From: Campylobacter concisus | GTDB taxonomy: Bacteria > Campylobacterota > Campylobacteria > Campylobacterales > Campylobacteraceae | Direction: 5' to 3' | Assembly (NCBI RefSeq): GCF_003049705.1 | Contig: NZ_PIRF01000004.1 | Span: forward strand, 186,001-250,000 | Length of the DNA: 64,000 bases | In this document: positions 19,720-29,149 of the stretch, in pieces | Layout of the letters: each line of letters opens with the position of its first letter | Numbering within the stretch: position 1 is the first letter of the stretch | Translations under genes and position numbers: made by a program | Notes under the pieces: generated by a model | Databases searched by the model: none | Seen by the model: only the letters and a program-made list of their open reading frames with translations | Told to the model about the DNA's origin: nothing

Positions 19720-20496
19720 TTATTTTAGTGTATACGAAATAGGGAAACGAAGGTAACGATCTTGCTTAGGCTTTGGAAACTCAGAACTTGCTCTTTGAAT
19801 ATTTTCTAAAGCACCATTATCAAGCGACTCAAAACCAGAGCTTTTACTAACTTTAAGTTCATCTATACTACCGTCTTGCTTAAGTAAAAACCTAACTTCT
19901 ACAACGCCTTGATGCTTCATACGCCTAGCGTTATTTGGGTAACTTTTATGCCTCTTAACTGCGATTATAACTTTCGTAAAATCTTCATCGCCTTGTGAAT
20001 TTGATAAATTTAGCTCAGGTGTTATATTTTGAACTGGAGCTGCAGCGATAGACTTGTTATTGGCTGGCAAATTTGTATTTACACTGGCTGGCGGTACAAT
20101 AGGCTGCACTGGCTGAGCAATTACCGGTTCAGGCTTGGGCTCTATTTTTTTCTCTTTTTTAGGCTCTACCTTTTTTATTTCACGCTTTGGTTTTTCCACC
20201 TTTTTAGGTTCAGGTTTTGGTTCTGGCTTTGGCTCAGGTTTTGGTGGCTCTGGTGGTGGCGGTGGAGCTGGTGGAGTTGGCTCTGGGATAAGCATTTGCT
20301 CCGCTATTTGAGGTGCTGAGACTTGTGGCACTGGAGTAAATGAATTAAGAGCTATTTTTATCGGTTTTTGCTCTCCTATTTTTATCTCATCAAAATTATG
20401 TGAAAGCAAAAAATATACTGCTGCTCCATGCACTATAAGCGAAACAGCTAAGCCGCTGTAATTTGAAATTTTATTCAGAGATTGTTTGGATTGCAA
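19720..20496 (-). CDS. tonB: TonB, energy transducer
   Basis: Transmits proton-motive force to outer-membrane iron/haem or other TonB-dependent receptors. 258 aa: N-terminal TM helix (about 14-34), Pro-rich periplasmic spacer (PPAPPPPPEPPKPEPKPEPKP-type, 70-125), and a C-terminal TonB domain with YPNNARRMKHQGVVEVRFL and SSGFESLDNGALE. No ATG fits, and the best start is a TTG at 20496 with GAGAAGGG upstream, overlapping exbD by 26 bases. It is the third gene of exbB-exbD-tonB. No receptor gene lies in the window. Confidence 0.92.
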   Translation of the reverse strand: MQSKQSLNKISNYSGLAVSLIVHGAAVYFLLSHNFDEIKIGEQKPIKIALNSFTPVPQVSAPQIAEQMLIPEPTPPAPPPPPEPPKPEPKPEPKPEPKKVEKPKREIKKVEPKKEKKIEPKPEPVIAQPVQPIVPPASVNTNLPANNKSIAAAPVQNITPELNLSNSQGDEDFTKVIIAVKRHKSYPNNARRMKHQGVVEVRFLLKQDGSIDELKVSKSSGFESLDNGALENIQRASSEFPKPKQDRYLRFPISYTLK

Positions 20497-20854
20497 AATT
20501 TTCGTGGCCCTTCTCTTTTAATATATCAATTACTTTGACAAAGCTATCAAATTTCGAATTTTTATCGCTTTTTAGTTCGATCAATGTCTTTATATCAACT
20601 GCATTTAACTTATCTTTAAGTTCTTTCTCAGAAATTTCTACATCATCTATAAAAAATTTATTATCCTTATCAATTACTACGTTTACCTTTTTATCGTCCT
20701 CTTTACTTTGCTCAGCACTGTTTGCACTTGGAAGATCAATAGCTATCTTGCCTTGAGCAATAAAAGTCGAAATGCTAAGCACGATAGCAAGCAAAACAAG
20801 CATAATATCAATAAATGGGACAATATTTAACCCATCTTTTTTATTTAGACGCAT
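20471..20854 (-). CDS. exbD: ExbD, TonB-system proton channel subunit
   Basis: Partner of ExbB in energising TonB. 127 aa with the ExbD/TolR layout: TM helix about residues 12-32 ([18 protein letters not shown]) carrying the key Asp, followed by a periplasmic domain ending in [19 protein letters not shown]. It overlaps exbB by 14 bases and tonB by 26, so the three are translationally coupled. It is distinct from the tolR copy at 2593. Confidence 0.92.
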   Translation of the reverse strand: MRLNKKDGLNIVPFIDIMLVLLAIVLSISTFIAQGKIAIDLPSANSAEQSKEDDKKVNVVIDKDNKFFIDDVEISEKELKDKLNAVDIKTLIELKSDKNSKFDSFVKVIDILKEKGHENFAIQTISE

Positions 20855-21269
20855 TTTCAGCCTTGTATCTATTTAGCATTACATCTACTTTTCTGACAAA
20901 ACCATTGTAAATCATCAAAGTTGGTATCGCCACAAGTAGTCCAAAAGCAGTTGCTTTTAGCGCAAGAGAGAGTCCGACCATTATGCTTTTAGTATCGATT
21001 CCGCCTGCTATACCCATATCATAAAATGTGATCATAATTCCAGCAACTGTACCAAGAAGTCCTATATATGGTGCATTTGAGTAGATAATGTAAAGTGTGG
21101 TTAAATTTTTGGTTAGTGCCTCTTCAAGCGATTCGATACTTTTGTAGCCTTTTATATCAACGCGTGAATAAAAAATAATACGCTCAATCGTATACCAAAG
21201 CACAAAAAAACTCATAATGCCTAAAATCGCAATAATTACATGATCAATGTGATGTTTAATTAGCTCCAT
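20841..21269 (-). CDS. exbB: ExbB, TonB-system proton channel subunit
   Basis: Proton channel core of the TonB complex. 142 aa, the short epsilonproteobacterial ExbB form with three TM helices (about 10-30, 60-83, 97-120) and the signature [17 protein letters not shown] and [19 protein letters not shown]. The start ATG has AGAAGG upstream. It is the first gene of exbB-exbD-tonB, behind a consensus sigma70 promoter. Confidence 0.93.
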   Translation of the reverse strand: MELIKHHIDHVIIAILGIMSFFVLWYTIERIIFYSRVDIKGYKSIESLEEALTKNLTTLYIIYSNAPYIGLLGTVAGIMITFYDMGIAGGIDTKSIMVGLSLALKATAFGLLVAIPTLMIYNGFVRKVDVMLNRYKAENASK

Positions 21270-21298
21270 AATACCTTCTTAGTAAAAATTTTTGCGTG

Positions 21299-21327
21299 AT
21301 TATAGCTATATTGATAACCAATGTCAA
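21299..21327 (-). promoter_or_regulatory. Consensus sigma70 promoter of exbB-exbD-tonB
   Basis: On the minus strand, TTGACA (21327-21322), a spacer of exactly 17 bases, then TATAAT (21304-21299), 29 bases before the exbB ATG. The spacer contains GGTTATCAATATAGC, an AT-rich partial dyad that could overlap a Fur operator. Fur control is inferred from gene function, not shown. Confidence 0.75.
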
Positions 21328-21403
21328 ATATTTAGTAAAAATGTAGTCAAATAAAAACTAAAATTTTTAATTTTGTATGTATATATTTAATATTTTTAGA
21401 ATT

Positions 21404-22348
21404 TCAAAAATTTAATTTCTTTCTTAATAGCTCTATTTCAGTGATAACTATTTTTGGCATGAGCTCCTTCATACAGGCATGTGTTTTTATGGGACACACT
21501 CGCTTCATGCATGGCATACACTCTAAATTTAAATGCACTATCTTTGCGCTTTCATCTTGCCATGGGCTAGTCTCTTTAAATTTAGTCGGTCCAAAAAGAG
21601 CCACAAGTGGCACTTTATAGGCAGCTGCGATATGCATAGGACCACTATCATTTGTCAAAAAGATACCATTTTTTATAGAGCCTATTAGTTCACAAAGCTC
21701 TTTTATACTCGTTTTTCCAGCCAAATTTTCACATTTCATACCATTTTGTAAGAGTATTTGCTCGATTTCATTGCAAATTTCAAGCTCAGCTTTTGAGCCA
21801 GTGATCTTTACATCAAATTCATCTTTAAAATGAAGTGCAACCTCCGCAAAATAGTGCGGATACCATCTCTTGGCACTTCCGTAGCTAGCACCTGGATTTA
21901 GCACGAGGAGTTTTTGCTCGCTTTTTTTGGCTTCATAATAAATTTTTAGTTCGTTTGAAATTTCTTTTAAATTTAGGCCTTGCTTTATGAAATTTAGATA
22001 TTTTTGCACCTGATGCAAGCTCTCGCTACTCTTTTTAAAGCAAAATTTTTGCGTTGCTTTTAGAAAAAATAGCAAAAATTTACTAGCAAACGAGCTTCTA
22101 AAACTAATAGCGATATCAAATTTTCCAAGCTTTCTAGCTGTTTTTATAAGGCTTAGATATCTTGAGCTTTGCTTTTTACTATCATCAATTACTACTTTTT
22201 CGCACTTTGGATGTGATTTATAAAGCTCACAGGCCACATAAGAGCCAAAAAATACAATATTTTTAGCATTTTTACTTAGATTTTCTATCGCCGCACTCGC
22301 CATCACAGCATCTCCAAGCCAAGTTGGAAGCTCTATAAATACTCTCAC
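21404..22348 (-). CDS. waaF: Heptosyltransferase (WaaF-like, GT9), LOS core
   Basis: Probably adds heptose to the lipooligosaccharide inner core. 314 aa GT9 protein: MRVFIELPTWLGDAVMA at the N-terminus, the nucleotide-sugar region LVLNPGASYGSAKRWYP, and NDSGPMHIAAAYKVPLVALFGPT near the C-terminus, closest to the WaaF (heptosyltransferase II) pattern. A cysteine cluster (CMPCMKRVCP) is also typical. It overlaps the upstream glycosyltransferase by four bases (ATGA). Discrimination from WaaC or WaaQ is by motif only. Confidence 0.82.
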   Translation of the reverse strand: MRVFIELPTWLGDAVMASAAIENLSKNAKNIVFFGSYVACELYKSHPKCEKVVIDDSKKQSSRYLSLIKTARKLGKFDIAISFRSSFASKFLLFFLKATQKFCFKKSSESLHQVQKYLNFIKQGLNLKEISNELKIYYEAKKSEQKLLVLNPGASYGSAKRWYPHYFAEVALHFKDEFDVKITGSKAELEICNEIEQILLQNGMKCENLAGKTSIKELCELIGSIKNGIFLTNDSGPMHIAAAYKVPLVALFGPTKFKETSPWQDESAKIVHLNLECMPCMKRVCPIKTHACMKELMPKIVITEIELLRKKLNF

Positions 22349-23388
22349 TTTTGCTCCAAATTTAGCACTTCGTTTATGATTTTAAGAGTTTTGCTTGCAT
22401 TTTCTTCTATACTAAATTTTTGTGAAAGTAAAAATGACTTCTCTTGCAGCTCTCTCATCATGTCATTATCATTAAGCACCTGCTCCACTAGCTCCAGTAT
22501 ACTTTCATCATTTGGTTCACGCATGATAAAACGATTTTCTAAAATTTCAGCTGCCCCATTTTGAGCCGTTGTAAAGACAATGTTTTTAAAGCTAAGTGCC
22601 TCTAGAACGACATTTGAAAATGGCTCATAGTGTGTTGGAAATATAAAAATATCGCTTGCTTCATAAAATTTTGCAGTCATTTTTTGCTCACCTATAAAAA
22701 ATGCCTTTATCTTTAGCTTTTTTGCTAGCTTCTTATATGAATTTAAATTTTTATCTTTGCCTACTATTAGTGCATTTACTGGCGTTTTTAGCTTTGAGAC
22801 AAGAAGCAAAAAGTCCTTTGCTCCTTTTCTTTTAAAGCCATTTCCGACAAAAAGCACAATTGGTAAATTGTAATCAAGTCCAAATTCTTCACATACGCTA
22901 AGTTTTGCTTCTCCTTTTTCTACCTTTTGTGGCAAATTTATACCGTTGTAAATGGTAACGATTTTTGACTCATCAATACCGTAAGCTGAGATGATTTGCT
23001 CTTTTATGTAGTTTGAATTTGCGATTATCTTTTCAGAATTTTTAAAGCAACGCTTTTCTAGATATGGATAGACAAAATTTAGAGGATTAACCCACCAAAA
23101 TGGCTTTGTAGCACGATAAATTTTATGCACACCGTCCCCTGCTCTATAAATATCTGCACAACTCACTCGCTCCAAGCTAAAATATACCTCATCACTTTGT
23201 TTCTGGCGCTTTACCTGTGCGTTAAATCTCAAAGCCTTTTTCCATGACGAGATCCTAGTCTCTCCTAGATATGAGCGTATAGATGTGTCTATACCTACGT
23301 CTTTTAGGGCTTTGGCAAGCCTTCTTAAATAGCGTTCGGCACCACCGACTGCATTTGGATTGATACGTAAAAAAACTATTTTTTTCAT
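22345..23388 (-). CDS. Glycosyltransferase family 4, probable LOS biosynthesis
   Basis: 347 aa GT-B retaining glycosyltransferase. N-terminal GGAERYLRRLAKALKDVG, central IVTIYNGINLP and LFVGNGFKRKGAKDFL, and the GT4 donor-site motif around FIFPTHYEPFSNVVLEAL (E-x7-E). It is coupled to the waaF-like gene, so the acceptor is probably the LOS core. The sugar cannot be told from sequence. A WaaG/RfaG-like glucosyltransferase is one possibility. Confidence 0.8.
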   Translation of the reverse strand: MKKIVFLRINPNAVGGAERYLRRLAKALKDVGIDTSIRSYLGETRISSWKKALRFNAQVKRQKQSDEVYFSLERVSCADIYRAGDGVHKIYRATKPFWWVNPLNFVYPYLEKRCFKNSEKIIANSNYIKEQIISAYGIDESKIVTIYNGINLPQKVEKGEAKLSVCEEFGLDYNLPIVLFVGNGFKRKGAKDFLLLVSKLKTPVNALIVGKDKNLNSYKKLAKKLKIKAFFIGEQKMTAKFYEASDIFIFPTHYEPFSNVVLEALSFKNIVFTTAQNGAAEILENRFIMREPNDESILELVEQVLNDNDMMRELQEKSFLLSQKFSIEENASKTLKIINEVLNLEQK

Positions 23389-23507
23389 GACCTCAAAGCT
23401 TTTTGTTTTTGTGATTTTTTATTTGTAATGTCCGCCATAATATCAAAAATTTTTATAAATCAGCCTATTTTTTGCCTAAATTTCATAAAATTACACAAAG
23501 GATAAAA

Positions 23508-26144
23508 ATGAAAACACTTACAATTATTGACACTTTTGGTTTCTTTTTTAGGCTCTACTACGCCATGAGCGGACTTAAAAACCGCGAGGGCAAGCCAAGC
23601 GGTATGATTAGTGGCTTTGCAAATTTTATAGCAAGCCTCAAAGATGAATACCAAAGCGACTATCTCATCTTCGCACTTGATAGCAAAGGCAAGACCTTAC
23701 GTCACGAAATTTTAGGTGATTACAAAGCAAACAGAAACGAGCCACCGGCTCAGCTAAAAGAGCAACTTCCAGTTTGCATAGATATGATAGAAAAAATGGG
23801 ACTTTACAGCCTTAGCCGCGAGGGCTACGAGGCCGATGATATCATCGCAAGTGCGGTTAAATTTTGCAAGGATAAAGATATATTTGTGCGAATAGTCACC
23901 CACGATAAAGACCTTTACCAACTCATAGAGGACGGCAAAGTGAGCATCTACAGCCCGCAAAGCAAGATCGATCATGATAGCGCAAGCTGCTTTGAAAAAT
24001 ATGGCGTCTATCCAGCTCAGGTAAGGGACTTTCTAGCGATCGCAGGCGATAGTTCAGACAACATTCCAGGCGTCAAAGGTATTGGCGCAGTGGGAGCTAA
24101 AAAGCTTTTGGCTGAGTATGGCAGCTTAGAGGGGATTTATGAAAATTTAGCCCTTCTTAGAAACGAACGCACTAAAAATATGCTAGCAGCTGCAAAAGAC
24201 GAAGCATTTTTGAGCAAAAAGCTAGCCACTTTATTTGATGACGCAGTTAGTTCGTTTGATCTTGAGCATTCTAAATTTCCAGAGCAAAATCCTCTGATAA
24301 ATATCTCAGAAATTTTAAAAGAGTACGATCTAAACAGACTTCTTAAGAGCTTGCAAAAAGAGGAAAATGCTGAATTTAAACTTGGCTTTAGAGCAAATTT
24401 ACTCCTTGATGAGGCTAGCATTGAAAAGCTACTCTCTAACGTCACGCCAGAAACCATCGTCGCCTTTGACACTGAGACCACGGGCGTTGATAGCAGGAGC
24501 GCAAAGATCGTTGGATTTAGCTTTTGCTTTAACGATGAGGACGCCTACTACGTGCCGGTAGCTCACAACTACCTTGGTGTGCCGCAGCAAATCAGCCTAA
24601 AATTTGCCACTTGGGCGATAGGGCAAATTTATAAAGGCTGCGTGATCGGACAAAATTTAAAATATGACTTTGAGATCGTGAAAAACAACCTTGGCCTTAA
24701 TCCCCCAGCAAATTTTAAAGACACGATGATACTTGCGTGGCTTAGCGATCCAAACTCGAGTGTCGGCATGGACGCACTGGCAAAGAGGCTATATGACTAC
24801 GATACGATAAAATTTGAAGATGTGGTCAAAAAAGGGCAGACTTTTGGCGATGTGCCACTAGAAAATGCCGCTAAATACGCGAGCGAGGATGCTTGGATAA
24901 CGCTTAAATTTTATAAAACTTTTTTAAACACGCTTGATAAAAATTTACTAGCCCTTGCCGATACGCACGAGTTTCCTTTTATCCTAACGCTCTTTGAAAT
25001 GGAGCAAAACGGCATCAAGATAAATGAAGCCAAAATGCAAAAGCTCATCCTTGAAAATGACACCAAGCTAAAGGCACTAACAAGTGAAATCTACGAGCTA
25101 AGCGGCGAAAATTTCAACATAAACTCAGTAAAACAGCTTGGCGTAATACTTTTTGAGCATTTAAAGCTTCCAACGAAAAAGAAGACAAAAACTGGCTATA
25201 GCACCGATGAGAGCGTGTTAGCTGAGCTCATAGACGCTCATCCAGTGATAGAAAAAATTTTAGCTTATCGCGAGCTATATAAACTACAAAGCACTTACTG
25301 CGAGCCACTTTTAGCGCTTGCGAAAAAGGATGAGGGCTCGCGAATTTACACGAGCTTTTTGCAAACTGGCACGAGCACCGGCAGGCTTTCAAGCAAAAAT
25401 CCAAATTTACAAAATATCCCAGCTCGTGGCAGCCTCGCAAAGGATGTTAGAGAGTGTTTCGAGGCGCGCGAGGGATATAGCTTTGTGGGGCTTGACTACA
25501 GCCAGATCGAGCTTAGGCTGCTAGCTCACTTTAGCCGTGATCCTGCGCTGCTTACGGCGTTTAAAAATGACGAGGATATCCACGCAAGGACGGCTATTAG
25601 CATATTTGGTAGCAGCGATGGGCAAAATAGAGCCGTAGCAAAGAGTATAAATTTTGGCCTTATTTACGGCATGGGCTCAAGCAAGCTGGCAAATCAAGTA
25701 AATATCACAAGAGCCGAGGCGAAAGAGTATATAGAGCGCTATTTTAAGGCATTTGCGACGATTAAAGACTTTTTAGAGGGGATAAAAATTTCAGCTAAAA
25801 ACGACGGCTTTGTGCAGACACTACTTGGCAGAAGGCGCTACTTTGACTTTAAAAGCGCTACACCTATGCAAATAGCTATGTTTGAGCGCGAGGCGGTAAA
25901 TACGGTCTTTCAAGGCTCTGCGGCAGATCTAGTCAAGATGGCGATGGTAAAAGTTAGAGCAAATTTAGATGAAAATGCAAAAATGTTGCTTCAAATCCAC
26001 GACGAGCTGATCTTTGAAGTAAAAGACGAATTTGCGCAGGAATTTGGCAAGGCAACGCAAAAGACGATGGAGGAAATTTACACCTTAAATGTGCCACTTA
26101 AAACATCGCTAAATATCGCCAAAAACTGGGGCGAGCTAAAATAA
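23508..26144 (+). CDS. polA: DNA polymerase I
   Basis: Replication and repair polymerase. 878 aa from the ATG at 23508, preceded by AAAGGAT. A TTG 36 bases upstream gives a longer but unsupported start. Domains: 5'-3' exonuclease (1-290; EADDIIA, GDSSDNIPG), a proofreading domain (about 315-485) that keeps the exo motifs FDTETTG, NLKYDFE and YASEDA, and the polymerase (490-878; DYSQIELR, RAVAKSINFGLIYGM, QIHDELIFEV). Proofreading is probably active. The stop codon overlaps the convergent KAP gene by nine bases. Confidence 0.96.
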   Translation: MKTLTIIDTFGFFFRLYYAMSGLKNREGKPSGMISGFANFIASLKDEYQSDYLIFALDSKGKTLRHEILGDYKANRNEPPAQLKEQLPVCIDMIEKMGLYSLSREGYEADDIIASAVKFCKDKDIFVRIVTHDKDLYQLIEDGKVSIYSPQSKIDHDSASCFEKYGVYPAQVRDFLAIAGDSSDNIPGVKGIGAVGAKKLLAEYGSLEGIYENLALLRNERTKNMLAAAKDEAFLSKKLATLFDDAVSSFDLEHSKFPEQNPLINISEILKEYDLNRLLKSLQKEENAEFKLGFRANLLLDEASIEKLLSNVTPETIVAFDTETTGVDSRSAKIVGFSFCFNDEDAYYVPVAHNYLGVPQQISLKFATWAIGQIYKGCVIGQNLKYDFEIVKNNLGLNPPANFKDTMILAWLSDPNSSVGMDALAKRLYDYDTIKFEDVVKKGQTFGDVPLENAAKYASEDAWITLKFYKTFLNTLDKNLLALADTHEFPFILTLFEMEQNGIKINEAKMQKLILENDTKLKALTSEIYELSGENFNINSVKQLGVILFEHLKLPTKKKTKTGYSTDESVLAELIDAHPVIEKILAYRELYKLQSTYCEPLLALAKKDEGSRIYTSFLQTGTSTGRLSSKNPNLQNIPARGSLAKDVRECFEAREGYSFVGLDYSQIELRLLAHFSRDPALLTAFKNDEDIHARTAISIFGSSDGQNRAVAKSINFGLIYGMGSSKLANQVNITRAEAKEYIERYFKAFATIKDFLEGIKISAKNDGFVQTLLGRRRYFDFKSATPMQIAMFEREAVNTVFQGSAADLVKMAMVKVRANLDENAKMLLQIHDELIFEVKDEFAQEFGKATQKTMEEIYTLNVPLKTSLNIAKNWGELK

Positions 26145-27926
26145 CTCCATGCTTGGATTACCCTTTTCTTTTTCTAAGAACTCAAGTAATAAAGTCATTT
26201 GTAGTTTTTGGCTTTCATTGCCATTTTTCGATATGTCTTTAAATACACCTAGTATTTTATCTTTAAGCTCATCGGCTTTAGGATTTCTATCAGTGTGTAA
26301 AAATTTCACTGCACTATATACAAAATCTTTATTTGCATAGCAATATTTTTCTAAGTCTTCACTCTTTATTTCAGATGACAATACTTCTGGTATTGGGCTC
26401 TTACTCATGAAAATATTTTCTATTATACCTTCTGCAGTAGATATTTTAAAAAACTCTTTTTCATGCATAAGCTTATTGTATAAATCTTTAATTTGGTCAT
26501 CAAAACCATTCATTTTATTGATAATCTCTGTATCAAAATATTCATATTGTTTATTATCAAATATAGATTTTAAATGTTTTAACAATACTTCGATGGCAAA
26601 TTTACGATATTTTTCTTTATGCTTTTCGTCAAATTCTCCTAGTTTTTCTATATATAATAAAAAAGAATCAAATTCTACTATCTCTAATATTCTTTCCTTA
26701 TTTTCTTCTAAATAACCAAAAAGTTTATTTGTAAAGTCAGAATTTTTGTATTGCAAATCATATATACCATTAAAGTATTCATTTATAATGCTATTTTTCG
26801 CTTCTTCAAATTGCTCCCTCTCTATTAGCCTCCCAACTATCTTCTTAAATTCATCAACATCTATAATCGATCTTTTTACATAAGAAAATATATTTAAACT
26901 TAATTGATGATAATCTACATCTCTAGAAAATATTAGTGCGTCTACATTACTCATATTTTTAAACAAACCATATATATCCTGCAATTTGCCATAAAAATTT
27001 CTTACACCAAAAAATTGTTCAACTTTACTTAGGGAATTCATAGAGTTTATAACAGATATTCCTAATATAAACTTCAAAATACAATCCCTTGTTTTTTTAT
27101 GATTTTCTTCTACATTCTCTAAATATTTATGATAATCATTTAAAGCATTTATAGCTCGTCTAATTACCCTAATATTACTTATCTCATGTTTTTTAAAATA
27201 TTGTCGTGCCACTTCTTGATAATCTCCAACTAACTCACCTGAAATAATGCTAAAAGATTCCTGCGGAGTCGGATTATAATAAAATTCGTAGTCCATAATT
27301 TTATCTTTGTATTCCGATAAAATTTTTTCTGGTTCTGTTTTATCCTCTTTTATTTGGCTATCATTTTTAAGCTCTTTATCTTTTAAATTTTCCTCATCTT
27401 CTTTTTGTATTTCTTTAGCATAATCCGTCATCTTTGAGCGATTTAAAATCATAACTATATGACAATTTTGCTGCTCTTTATATTCGGAAATCAGCCCTAG
27501 AATATCTTTTAAATTTAATTTATCAGAGATTCTTTCAAAGTCATCAAAGCAGATTATTGCATCTTTGTACTTATCCGTATACAAGGAGTCCAGCATAATT
27601 AAACCAAATTCTGCAATTTTATTATCTGCGAATCTTTTTGTAAAGAAACTAAAAATACCTGTAGGAATAAATTTTTCTGATATCTTTGATACAACTTTAT
27701 TCTTTCTATAAAATTTTAAACTTATCTCTTGCTTTATTTCTTGAATACTTTCCTTGCCAAACAAGGAGACATAAACAGATTTTTTATTAAATTTTGAATC
27801 AGAAAAATTTTTCCAAAAAGTTGTTTTCCCTACGCCCCATTCACCGTCTAAAACAATGCATGTGCCAACTTTACGTTTTAGTATTTCTTCTAGTCTTTTT
27901 TCAATATCTACTTTTGAGTTATTCAT
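26136..27926 (-). CDS. KAP-family P-loop NTPase, function unknown
   Basis: 596 aa. Walker A GEWGVGKTT (28-36) and a KAP-type Walker B AIICFDDFERIS (about 123-134) followed by a sensor-like MILNRS. The rest is a long alpha-helical C-terminal region without recognisable domains. KAP NTPases commonly contain membrane segments; none stands out here except a weakly hydrophobic stretch near 90-110. It is visibly more AT-rich than its neighbours. It stands alone between polA and dapE and overlaps the polA stop by nine bases. Several STAND/KAP proteins act in phage defence, but that role is only a possibility here. Confidence 0.75.
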   Translation of the reverse strand: MNNSKVDIEKRLEEILKRKVGTCIVLDGEWGVGKTTFWKNFSDSKFNKKSVYVSLFGKESIQEIKQEISLKFYRKNKVVSKISEKFIPTGIFSFFTKRFADNKIAEFGLIMLDSLYTDKYKDAIICFDDFERISDKLNLKDILGLISEYKEQQNCHIVMILNRSKMTDYAKEIQKEDEENLKDKELKNDSQIKEDKTEPEKILSEYKDKIMDYEFYYNPTPQESFSIISGELVGDYQEVARQYFKKHEISNIRVIRRAINALNDYHKYLENVEENHKKTRDCILKFILGISVINSMNSLSKVEQFFGVRNFYGKLQDIYGLFKNMSNVDALIFSRDVDYHQLSLNIFSYVKRSIIDVDEFKKIVGRLIEREQFEEAKNSIINEYFNGIYDLQYKNSDFTNKLFGYLEENKERILEIVEFDSFLLYIEKLGEFDEKHKEKYRKFAIEVLLKHLKSIFDNKQYEYFDTEIINKMNGFDDQIKDLYNKLMHEKEFFKISTAEGIIENIFMSKSPIPEVLSSEIKSEDLEKYCYANKDFVYSAVKFLHTDRNPKADELKDKILGVFKDISKNGNESQKLQMTLLLEFLEKEKGNPSMELF

Positions 27927-28046
27927 AGCAAACCTTTACAGATTTTATTTTTAAAAAATTCCAATAGAAATTTAACATAACCGGCTAAAAAGTCATCTTA
28001 TAAAAAGATATGCATTTTTGTTTTGAAGTAGTGAAATTTGCGAATA

Positions 28047-29141
28047 TTATTCTTTGAAATTTTCTATCAAATCTTTAAAAATTTCATAAAGTTTATTTAC
28101 TTCGTGGGCGCTAACTCGCTCGTTTTTGGCGTGTATGCGGTCGTTTATGACACCAAATTCTATCGCATCTACACCAAATTCGGCAAAGTGCCTTGCATCG
28201 CTCGTGCCGCCCTTTGTATTTAGAACTGGTGTGACTCCGGTGATCTTTGTGACAGAAGCTATTAAATTTTTTACGATTTTGCTATCTTTATTTGTTAAAA
28301 ATCTCTTTGAGCTTTGCTTTATACTAAGCTCGTAATCAAGCCCTTTTAAAACCTCTCTAAGATAGCTCTCAACATCATTTACGTCAGTTAAATTTGAGTT
28401 TCTCACATTAAACATTATGCTAAGCTCGCTTGGCGTGACGTTACAAACTTGCATGCCGCCTCTAATATCAGTTATCACAATCTTGCTTGGACTAAAAAAC
28501 TCGCTCCCAGCGTCCATATCGTGATCAGCTATTTTATTTAGAAGTGGAGCTATTAAATTTACCGGATTTATGCACTTTTCAGGATACGCCACGTGCCCTT
28601 GAACGCCCTTTATCACGATCTTGCCATTTATCGAGCCGCGCCTGCCAACTTTTATGCTATCACCAAATTCTTTATCACAAGTTGGCTCAGCCACTACGCA
28701 AAATTTTGGCAAATTATTTATCTCGCGTAAATATTCAAGTGCTAAAGGCGTGCCATATGTGCCATCACCCTCTTCGTCGCTTGTTAAAATAAGGCTTAGT
28801 TTGCCATCAAATTTCGCATCTTTAGCAGCGCAAACAAAAGCAGCCACGCCACTTTTCATATCCTGTGCGCCTCTTGCGTAGATGTAGTCATCTTTTTCAT
28901 ATGGTGTAAATGGCTCGCTATCCCAGCCCTCACCTGGAGGCACGACATCAACGTGTCCAGCAAAAGCTAGATGCTCACCGTCTCCATAAATTTTAGAAAG
29001 TATGAGATTTTTTGTGCCATTTTTTTCTATAAATTTAGCCTCAAAATCAGGCAAAAATCTAGCGATAAATTCTAAGCTTCCAGCATCATTAGGCGTGATA
29101 GAGCGAAAACTTAAAAGCTCTTTTAAAAAGCTAATTACCAC
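28047..29141 (-). CDS. dapE: DapE, succinyl-diaminopimelate desuccinylase
   Basis: Zn-dependent M20 hydrolase in the lysine/meso-DAP pathway. 364 aa from a GTG at 29141. Metal and catalytic motifs: [31 protein letters not shown] with the catalytic Glu pair, and a C-terminal [13 protein letters not shown]. The dimerisation lid domain lies in the middle (about 175-290). It ends 120 bases from the KAP gene and follows the GGDEF/EAL gene by eight bases. Confidence 0.95.
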   Translation of the reverse strand: MVISFLKELLSFRSITPNDAGSLEFIARFLPDFEAKFIEKNGTKNLILSKIYGDGEHLAFAGHVDVVPPGEGWDSEPFTPYEKDDYIYARGAQDMKSGVAAFVCAAKDAKFDGKLSLILTSDEEGDGTYGTPLALEYLREINNLPKFCVVAEPTCDKEFGDSIKVGRRGSINGKIVIKGVQGHVAYPEKCINPVNLIAPLLNKIADHDMDAGSEFFSPSKIVITDIRGGMQVCNVTPSELSIMFNVRNSNLTDVNDVESYLREVLKGLDYELSIKQSSKRFLTNKDSKIVKNLIASVTKITGVTPVLNTKGGTSDARHFAEFGVDAIEFGVINDRIHAKNERVSAHEVNKLYEIFKDLIENFKE

Positions 29142-29149
29142 TAAGTACC

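Noticed and set aside
20029-20319. Trp/Arg/Phe-rich plus-strand ORF opposite tonB
   Set aside because: Antisense of the Pro-rich TonB spacer; implausible composition and no ribosome-binding site.
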